A stretch of 64,000 nucleotides of DNA from Odobenus rosmarus divergens (Eukaryota > Chordata > Mammalia > Carnivora > Odobenidae). Below, piece after piece: positions 56,531-64,000 of this stretch. Under the pieces are notes generated by a model that worked only from the letters and a program-made list of their open reading frames with translations, ran no database searches and was not told the origin of the DNA. Position 1 is the first letter of the stretch. The number at the start of each line of letters is the position of its first letter. The translations under genes were made by a program, and so were the position numbers. The stretch is taken from contig NW_004450481.1 in the NCBI RefSeq assembly GCF_000321225.1, forward strand, positions 3,148,881-3,212,880, read 5' to 3'.

Positions 56531-58875
56531 AACACATGGTGAGTTCTTATTAGTTGTTGTCATTAGTATCACCGTAATCACCATCTCCATTTCTCTGTAG
56601 CTCAAAGAACAATGAGAGAATAGGACTGGGCATCAGGGGAGGTTTTCGTGGAAGAGGTAGAAGACTGGTGCATGACTACATCAAATAGCTGCTGGGTTCA
56701 CAGTATCTAATGAGCATAAAAGCAAAAAGTCCTTCCTAAGGTGTGGTAAAGAACCCATAAACTTCCGCAGTTGCCCCAAGTAGACATCCATTGTTTTGTA
56801 TGTCCAGAGATGCACCCTCTCCCTTCTGGGGAATGCCCTCTCAGTCTAACAATGTGGTTTCACTGGGAGAGCCATATTGAAATAAGACTTAAACTCCCCA
56901 ACTAGAGTGATGGGTCTGAGTTGGGCATCAGACCCAGACTGTGTCAGTCTAACACCTCGTAGGGATTTTTGGCACTGGAAGAAGAGAGTCGGAGTCTGCC
57001 TCTAGAGGTGCAACTGGAAGATAAGCCAACAGCTTAGTCCCACACAAGGAGAAATGGTTCTGAGGGAATGCAGAGAGAGACAGAGACCAGAGGTAGAGAA
57101 AGATCTGTCAGTAGTTACATCATACTTCTATCCTGTCTGCAAAGGCAGCAGGTTGTATGAAATAGATTATGGGGATGGAGATTGGATATTAAAAAAATTA
57201 TAAAACAAAAGAGAGACCCTGCATGGATCAATGATGATAGTTGACATATTGAACTTGATCAACTTAATTCTGTGTTCCTGAGGTCCTAAAGAAACTAATG
57301 AGTAAGAGGTAAGTTTCCCATGTGGAATCTATCTCCCTTTCTCTTTATTTCCTCTAAACCCCTCTTTATTTCACCCCAAAGACTTTCTTTCAAGTGTCCA
57401 GAGCCCCATTATGCTCCATCAGCAATTCCCTCCTCTCACTGAGCTCCAGAATGTTGATAGTAGGAGATCAGAATGCAGCAATGTCCATGGAAGGTAGGGA
57501 AATGGGTGTGAGGGCCACATGCTTTTTTTCACACGTGTGGGGTTAGGACTTTATTTGGGGTGGGGTGGGCTGGTGGCAATTACTTCTAGGCATGCTTCTT
57601 CTAACTTGGTGCTGTCATGGCTGCAAGCCAATGGAGAAAGGCTTTGTCTCCCTCCACCTCTTGTGTAATCATGGACACCTCAGGTTTGGCCGGAAGCTAA
57701 TTGACGTTCTCTGGCCCTTTTGCTGCTGATGGTGATGGGTACTCTGATTCCATTCAACCCCCTACCCATGATAGCTGCAGCTGATTTCCCCACTAAGTTA
57801 TCTGAGGAGGAAGCAACCTCACCAAGGCAACCATTGACCTTGTTTCCCCCAGACTCAAGTCCAATCTCAGTATGAGGAAAGTCTCTTCCTGCCACAAGCA
57901 TGACTACTGTACTGTTGGCATAATTTGACTTTTTCTGCCTCTACAAGAGTTGCCAAAGTCGCTGCAAATGGCTTCTCTCTCTTAGCCACCTGCATGGGTG
58001 GTATCAGCTTGGGTTAGAGTCTCCTGATTTCAGTTCACTGTGACACAGTGGCTGATGTGCAGGTGATGCACAATATGCATGCCTGCCCCAATCAACTCTC
58101 CTCTTATTTATGATGATATTGTCATCGATCCCATTAAATAACAATTTTTCCCATCAGTTTTTTCTCTTACATTCTCTCCCTCCCCTCGTCTTCTACTTCT
58201 GGCCTTATCTTTGTAGTTTGACCTCTTCTTTGTGATATTTGTCTATCCTTTATAATTATGAAGTGGATGGGCTCTTTGCTGACAGATTCTTGAGAAATTC
58301 CTACCAGAGAAGAAAAAAGAAATTTAAAGTCTCCCTTCATCTTGACAAAGAGCTGTGGTTCTGTTTACATCAGTAGAGTTGCAATCAGAAACTACTAAAC
58401 AGCCCAGATTAATGCTCCAAGCAGCTTCTGTGTGGGTGGGCAAGGCAATTAAAAGCTAGACATGTTCAAGTTTTTTAGAGGATGTCTAGGTGATAAAAAT
58501 GCTGTCAACACATCCAAGGAGGATTCTGCCAGCTTTTGTCAGAACAAAATTCTCATGTCCGTGAAGGAAACGCTCATCTTTTCATCAAGTCTGGTGTCAA
58601 ACTGGAGAGGAGTTGTTAGTGGGGATGAGGGGATGGGGGCGAGAGCAAAGACAGCAGGTGGCTTTATGTGTAAAGGACAGCCAGAGAGATGCCCATTAAA
58701 ATCAGGATTATGCTGCAGAGCTTTTAAAGAGCAAGCTCTGAATTTCTAAATGGAAAAAGAGATGAGTTGCTTTAGGATGTCTATAAAGGCCTCCTTCAAA
58801 AAGTTTCGAGGGTCCTTCAGCACTATCTGGGTCTGCAGGATGGAATTGCTCATTGCCATTGTCCTAAAGTTTTGT
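56531..58875. other. Intergenic sequence
   Basis: No gene recognised on either strand and no young repeat. Parts (57.4-58.2 kb) have the texture of old retroelement sequence but no family could be named. Confidence 0.35.
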
Positions 58876-58879
58876 TGAT

Positions 58880-59100
58880 CCTCTTCTAGGTACTAGGAAT
58901 GTTGCTGTGAGCTTCACGCATCCCATTTCACCATCCACAATAGTAGTCATTATCATCTCTATTTTGCAGGTAACAAGACTGGGTCTCACATAAGTTAAGA
59001 AGCATAGTAAAAGTGACTCATCTTCCAGAGGCAGGATTCAAATCTTTGGACTGAGTACTACCTCTAAAGCCCATCGTGTTCCCACTCTACCCCTTGTTGG
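58880..59100 (-). repeat. MIR, antisense
   Basis: 'tctaggtactaggaatgttg', 'catctctattttgcaggtaa', 'ggcaggattcaaatctttgg' in antisense order. Confidence 0.75.
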
Positions 59101-59109
59101 TGTCTATTC

Positions 59110-60135
59110 TCTGAGAAAGCACTTTAGATTCAAAGATACAAGTAGATTAAAAGTAAAAGAATGAAAAGAGATATATCATGCAAATGGCACCCATAAGAGA
59201 GCCGGCGTGGTCACACAGATATCAGACAAAACAGATTGAAACACAGATGTTACTGGAGTTAAATATGGACATTTTATAATGATAGAAGAGTCAATCCATC
59301 AGGAAGTCATACCAATTATAATTATATATGCACCTAACACCAGAGCCTTGAAATACTTGAAGCAAAAACTAAACTGAAGGGGGAGAAATAGAACACTCAA
59401 CAATAATACTTGGGGATTTCAATACTCCACTTTCTTTATTTTTATTTTACTTTATTTATTTATTTTTAAGTAGGCTCCACACCCGACGTGGGCTTGAACT
59501 CATGACCCTGAGATCAAGAGTCACGTGATCTACCGACTGAACCAGCCCGGCGCCCCTCAGTATTTCACTTTCAGTAATGGATAGAACAACCAGGCAGAAG
59601 ACCAGCAAGAATAAAAAAGACCTGAACCACACTGTAAACAATCAGCTCTAACAGACCTCTCTAGAACGTTCCACTCAGAATGTACATTGTTCTCAAGCAC
59701 ACATGGAACATGCCCCAGGATAGACCACATGCTGATTTATAGAGCAAGTCTCAATTTAAAAAGATGAAATCGTACAAAGGACATTCTTCAGCCACAATGC
59801 CATCAAATTAGAAATCAGTTACAGAAAGGAAGTTGGGAAATTCACAAATATGGGGAAATTAAACTTCCACCTTGGTTTCTTAAGTAACCAATGGGCAAGA
59901 AGAAGTCACAGGGGAAATTAGAAAATACTTTGAGATGAATGAAAACAAAAACATGACCTCTCCAAACTTATCAATAGCCTAACCTTCAGTCTTAGGAAAC
60001 TAGCAAAACAAGAGCAAACTGTATCCAAATGAAGCCAAAGGAAGAAAATAAGTATTAGAACAGAAATCAGTACAATGGAGAGTAGAAAAACAAAACTTAT
60101 GTTTTATAAGTAATAAAATATCTTTAAAGAAAAGA
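59110..60135 (+). mobile_element. Old L1 ORF2 fragment, sense, split by a SINE
   Basis: 'tatatatgcacctaacacca', 'tacttggggatttcaatact', 'acagacctctctagaacgtt', 'acattgttctcaagcacaca', 'aattagaaatcagttacaga', 'aatatggggaaattaaactt' follow the endonuclease-to-linker region of L1 ORF2. No continuous frame remains. Confidence 0.88.
59438..59557 (-). mobile_element. Short, old tRNA-only Can-SINE inside L1
   Basis: T/A-rich tail, 'taagtaggctccacacccga', 'gcttgaactcatgaccctga', GAACCAGCCCGGCGCCCC. Flanks 'caatactccacttt' and 'cagtatttcacttt' form a decayed duplication of L1 sequence. Confidence 0.9.
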
Positions 60136-60229
60136 CTTTATACATTACTACTTTGAACAGCACTTCTCTCCTGCTTTTTGAACAAGGGGCCCCATATTTT
60201 CATTTACATCAAGACCCGCCCACAAAACA

Positions 60230-60985
60230 GGAATCGTTCTAAAATGCAAGTCATACCTTGTACTTCAGCTACTTAAAACCGTTTTCTCTTCCCTCCCTCC
60301 TCAATGCCCTAATGCAGCTTTTCAAGGCTCCTCACAATCCTCACTAATCCTATTTTCTGCTGTTCCTCACATCACACCTTGTACTTCCAAAACATAGCTC
60401 TCCTTGTCATCGCCTAGACACCCTGTGTTGCTTTTCATGCCACGGTGCCTTTGCACATACTGCTCTCTCTGTGTGGTATGTCTTCTCCTTCTGTTCTGCT
60501 TTTTTTTGTTTGTTTGTTTTAATTTTTTAAAAGATTTTATTTATTTGAAAGAGAGAGAGAGGGAGGAAGAGAAAACACAGCAGGGAGGAGAGGCAGAGGG
60601 AGAGGGAGCACAACCCCTGCTGAGTAGGGAGCCCGATGTGGGGCTCAATCCCAGGACCCTGGGATCATGACCTGAGCCGAAGGCAGGCAGACATTTAATG
60701 GACTGAGCCTCCCAGGCACCCTTCCTGTTCAGCTTTCTGCCTCAAATTTAGTGTTTGTAAACCCCCGCCCAGCCTTCACCTCTTCCCTGGAGATCTTGTC
60801 TGAAGCCCTAGTTAACCTAAGGCTCTTTTTTGGTGTTATTTCTGTGCCTTGTTCACACTCCCCATTGTATGGACCATGTTTTAACTCTCTCTCTACTAGG
60901 TCTCCCTGATTGACTGCAGGATCCTCGAAGGCAAGGACCCTTTCTTTTTTACTGCTGTACTCCAAGGATCAGAGTAGATCAGAAC
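60230..60985 (+). repeat. L2 3' end, interrupted by Can-SINE
   Basis: 'gccacggtgcctttgcacat', 'ctctctgtgtggtatgtctt' before the 60.5 kb SINE; 'cttcacctcttccctggaga', 'gcaggatcctcgaaggcaag', 'gaccctttcttttttactgc' after it, in L2 3' order. Confidence 0.75.
60503..60721 (-). mobile_element. Can-SINE inside L2
   Basis: T/G-rich tail with (GTTT)n, AAAAGATTTTATTTATTTGA, (GA)n, body, GAGCCTCCCAGGCACCC. Imperfect flanks 'ccttctgttctgcttt' and 'ccttcctgttcagcttt'. Confidence 0.93.
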
Positions 60986-60994
60986 TGAACCACA

Positions 60995-61199
60995 GGGGCC
61001 CCTGGGTGGCTCAGTCATTAAGCGTCTGTCTTCAGCTCAGGTCATGATCCCAGAGTCCTGGGATTGAGCCCCACATCGGGCTCCCTGCTCCACGGGAAGC
61101 CTGCTTCTCCCTCTCCCACTCCCCCTGCTTGTGTTCCCTCTCTTGCTGTGTCTCTCTTTGTCAAATAAAAATAAATAAAATCTTAAAAAAAAAAAAAAA
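60995..61199 (+). mobile_element. Young Can-SINE with 14-bp target duplication
   Basis: GGGGCCCCTGGGTGGCTCAG head, full body, AAATAAAATCTT followed by a pure A run. Exact flanks agaactgaaccaca at 60981-60994 and 61200-61213. Confidence 0.97.
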
Positions 61200-61213
61200 A
61201 GAACTGAACCACA

Positions 61214-61490
61214 AGGAGAGCATTGCTCTGCTGCATTTGAACTAGGGAAAGCATAAAATGGAAGGTAGATTAGTACATTGCAACCATGAGTGGAGAGCTG
61301 GCTTTCTGTGACTCAGTAGCATTTGGGGGAAGGAAAGAGATGTTCAAATGAGAGGTGAGGTTGGCCTGCAGAGTCTGGAAAGTTTGGATGCCCACTAGAG
61401 GCCTCTAGTAAATGCAGTTGCTCTTTGGAGTCATGAAGACCAGGACAAAGATTGGGCTGGTAGCAGCTCATGTAATTGAGCTTCCATGAA
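61214..61490. other. Unique intergenic sequence
   Basis: No gene or repeat recognised. Confidence 0.4.
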
Positions 61491-61494
61491 CCGG

Positions 61495-61700
61495 ATACTT
61501 CTAAGCATTTACTAAACCATCTGACATTCACAGTAAGCCTATAAGGTATATGACCTATTGTCATTAACCTAACCATATAAGCAGAAACATAGAGAGGGGA
61601 AGTAGGTTGACACAGTAATAGTGGTGGAACAGGGATTTGAACCCAGACTATATGGCTGCAGAGTTTAGACCCTTAACAACTAAGCTCTGCTCCCTCCATG
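61495..61700 (-). repeat. MIR, antisense
   Basis: 'ctaagcatttactaaaccat', 'aagcagaaacatagagaggg', 'aacagggatttgaacccaga', 'ttagacccttaacaactaag' in antisense MIR order. Confidence 0.85.
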
Positions 61701-62225
61701 TACCGAGCAGCTTCTACGTGCTAGAGACCCCATTAAATGTTTTCGATAGATGTATTGGCTCACTCAGCACCCTTTCCGACCTCTTTCTAAAGTAACTTAC
61801 ACTGCAAAGACTGGAAAGCGAGACATTTTCCAGACCCCCTAACAGCTGTGCTGTAGGTCCCATGCACCGGATGATCTTGTGTGAAACTTTTATCTGCACT
61901 TGAGCAGAGAGGCAGGGTGTCTGTCTGTTTTCCCAGCATAGGCTGGGCTAGAGGTGGCATGGTTCTTGTGTCAGCTGCTTCTGGATCCTGTAGGTTCCGG
62001 ATCAGGCAAAGGAGCAACCCTTTTGGTAGACCTTTTAGTGGTTTGGGTAGTTGTTTATGGAAACTCGGCTCAGAGCCAACTTCCTCATCCCTCATAATAG
62101 TTCTGTAGGTTTTCTAGTCTCCTTAATAAATTCCTTAGCTAGAACAGATTCAGTTGCCTGCAGGCAAGAGTTCTCATTAATACCCTTGGATTCCCTCCCC
62201 ACCGGGTTAGTTGGTTGGTATCTTC
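61701..62225. other. Intergenic sequence
   Basis: No gene recognised. 61.76-62.15 kb may be old LTR-derived but is not assignable. Confidence 0.3.
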
Positions 62226-62345
62226 ACGAGGAAATTGGAGCTCAAAGAAGTTAAAAGACTGGTCAAAGACACACAGCTTTGTAAGTGGTAAAGAAGGAAC
62301 CCAGATTTAGTTCTGTCCAACTTCAAAGCCTGACATTCAACCACT
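62226..62345 (-). repeat. MIR fragment, antisense
   Basis: 'agctcaaagaagttaaaaga', 'ctggtcaaagacacacagct', 'ttgtaagtggtaaagaagga', then 'acattcaaccactatat'. Confidence 0.75.
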
Positions 62346-63130
62346 ATATTTTTCTTTTTCTTTCAATTTTTCTACTTGGCTCTGATGCAGTAATGACCTA
62401 TTATTTTTGAGAGATCTTTATTATCAGAGGCACTCTGTTTCTCTCTTCCTCTCTCAGTTAGCCGGAAATGTGGTCCTGAATCTGACAGCTCTAGCAGCAT
62501 TGCCTTCTTATGACTTAGCTCCGTTGTCATTGAGCTAGCCCCATGCTGGGAATTTCACACCATCCTCTAACAACTCCAGAAGGTGGATAACGTAATCCTC
62601 CTCTTAAAAACCAGAAAAGAGACTCTGAGAGCTGTTGATTGAATATCCTGGCTGGTCAGTTAAGGTCATGCTAGCTGTTGGAACAATCCTGACAATGTAA
62701 GACAGGCTCAAATGTGGTAGGAACTAATTTTTCACTCATCACAAGTTTAAAGCAAATGTTCCTGATGAACAAGTGTTTCTCCTCTAATTGGTGAAGGAAG
62801 GCCAGGAGGCTGGCATGTCCAGGGACAGGGACAGGAAAGTCAACTGGAGGGGTGGGGACGGGGTGGGAAGGATGTGCAGAACCTCATCATCCCCAGCAGG
62901 ACAGAGTCTTTACTCAACAAGCGGGTGGGTCCCAGAGGCAAGTGATGTCTTTAAGCAGAGGAGGGACGTGGGTGAGAGTAGGGGAGGGTGTTCATAGGTT
63001 CCCTCTGGCTGCTGAGTGGGGAGCTGAGCTGAAGGGGGAGGTGGGGGGCAGTGTGCAGAGGCAACACTTCACACCTGCCCTGCATCCCATTGTCACCGCT
63101 CTCTTTCTGCCATTTGTTTTCCCACAAGTT
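62346..63130. other. Intergenic sequence
   Basis: No gene recognised. 62.54-62.65 kb has faint antisense MIR character. Confidence 0.35.
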
Positions 63131-63134
63131 TTCT

Positions 63135-64000
63135 TAAATGTAATTTTATTTAAATTCTATTAACATACAGTATATTATTAGTTTCAGAGGTAGAGGTCAG
63201 TGATTCATCAGTTGCATATAACCCCTAGTGCTCATTACATCATGTACCCTCCTTAATGCCCATCACCCAGTTACCCCGTCCCCCCACCCCCCTCCCCTCC
63301 AGCAACCCTCCTATGATTAAGAGTGTTTTATGGTTTGTCTCCCTCTCTGGTTTCATCTTGTTTTATTTTCCCCCCTTTTTTTTTTTAAAGACTTTAATTA
63401 TTTATACGACAGAGTGAGAGAGTACAAGCAGGGAGGAGTAGTAGAGGGAGAGAGAGAAGCAGGCTTCCCGCTGCGCAGGGAGCCTGACGCGGGGCTCGAT
63501 GCCAAGACCCTGAGATCATGACCTGAGCCGAAGGCAGACACTTAACCATCTGAGCCACCCAGGTGCCCCTATTTTTCCCTCCCTTCCCCTATGATCCTCT
63601 GTTTTGTTTCTTAAATTCCACATATGAGTGAAATCCTATGATAATTGTCTTTCTCTGATTGACTTATTTCACTTAGCATAATACCCTCATTGTTGTAAGA
63701 TTTCATTTTTGATGGCTGAGTAATATTCCATTGTATATATATATACCACATATTCTTTATCCATTCATCTGTTGATGGACATCTGGGCTCTTTCCATAGT
63801 TTGGCTATTGTGGACATTGCTGCTATAAATATTGGGGTGCAGGTGCCCCTTCAGATTATGTCTGTATCTTTGGGGTAAGCCCCTAGTAATGCAATTGCTG
63901 GGTCATAGGGTAGCTCTATTTTCAACTTTTTGAGGAACCTCCATACTGTTTTCCAGAGTGGCTGCACCAACTTTCATTCCCACCAGCAGTGTAAGAAGAA
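63135..64000 (-). mobile_element. L1 3' UTR and ORF2 C-terminus, antisense, running off the window
   Basis: 'attaacatacagtatattat', 'gtgattcatcagttgcatat', 'cattacatcatgtaccctcc' are carnivore L1 3' UTR antisense; beyond the SINE, the minus strand encodes [15 protein letters not shown] and MLSEISQSEK, an ORF2 C-terminus with frameshifts. Older than the 52 kb copy. The 5' side lies outside the window. Confidence 0.93.
63377..63569 (-). mobile_element. Can-SINE inside L1 3' UTR
   Basis: Poly-T, AAAGACTTTAATTATTTATACGAC, body, GAGCCACCCAGGTGCCCC. L1 3' UTR text resumes on both sides ('tattttccccccttttt' before, 'tatttttccctcccttcc' after). Confidence 0.94.

Noticed and set aside
1..64000. Exons of neighbouring CDCP1 or LARS2
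   Set aside because: No recognisable exon of either was found; in human both lie tens of kilobases or more from TMEM158.

Overview
The window is nuclear DNA from a carnivoran mammal, most likely a caniform of the bear/seal/mustelid group. The evidence is at least 24 tRNA-Lys-type Can-SINE copies (head GGCGCCTGGGTGGCTCAG, (TC)-rich tail, AAATAAAATCTT end), carnivore-type LINE-1 3' ends, and a fossil layer of MIR, L2, MER5-type hAT elements and class III retroviral remnants shared by placental mammals. Nothing bacterial, viral (exogenous) or CRISPR-like is present.

Only one protein-coding gene can be supported: an intact single-exon TMEM158 (RIS1, Ras-induced senescence protein 1) on the minus strand at 10079-10966, encoding 295 aa. 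It lies in a CpG-rich block (about 9.78-11.75 kb) broken by a 388-base assembly gap (11097-11484), which removes the proximal 5' UTR/promoter. In human, TMEM158 lies between CDCP1 and LARS2 on 3p21.31. If synteny holds, 1-9 kb is the CDCP1 side and 12-64 kb is the LARS2-side intergenic DNA. No exon of either neighbour was recognised.

Layout. 1-9.7 kb: mostly unique sequence with one degraded LTR-like element at each end, a SINE doublet at 7.2-7.6 kb and a MER5A copy. 9.7-11.8 kb: TMEM158 and its CpG island. 11.8-17.3 kb: MIR, L2 and four Can-SINEs. 17.3-26.1 kb: no young SINE or L1; holds two AT-rich, motif-dense segments (a TAAT cluster at 22.34 kb and paired octamers at 24.14 kb) that are candidate regulatory elements. 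26.1-42 kb: dense nested repeats, including a 5'-truncated L1 with clean target duplications and an antisense L1 broken by an LTR and a SINE. 45-52 kb: an old antisense ERVL-type provirus remnant (pol then gag when read on the minus strand) with SINE, hAT and L1 insertions. 52-64 kb: an L1 inserted inside a MIR, an old L1 ORF2 fragment, an L2 split by two SINEs, and a second antisense L1 running off the window end.

No new multi-gene system was found. The points most worth a second look are the two octamers spaced 21 bp apart, a diverged 190-bp direct repeat inside the ERVL remnant, a 54-bp L1 tail insertion with a 20-bp target duplication, the 19:5 minus-strand bias of Can-SINEs, and the TMEM158 polyalanine tract encoded by a near-pure GCC/GCG repeat.
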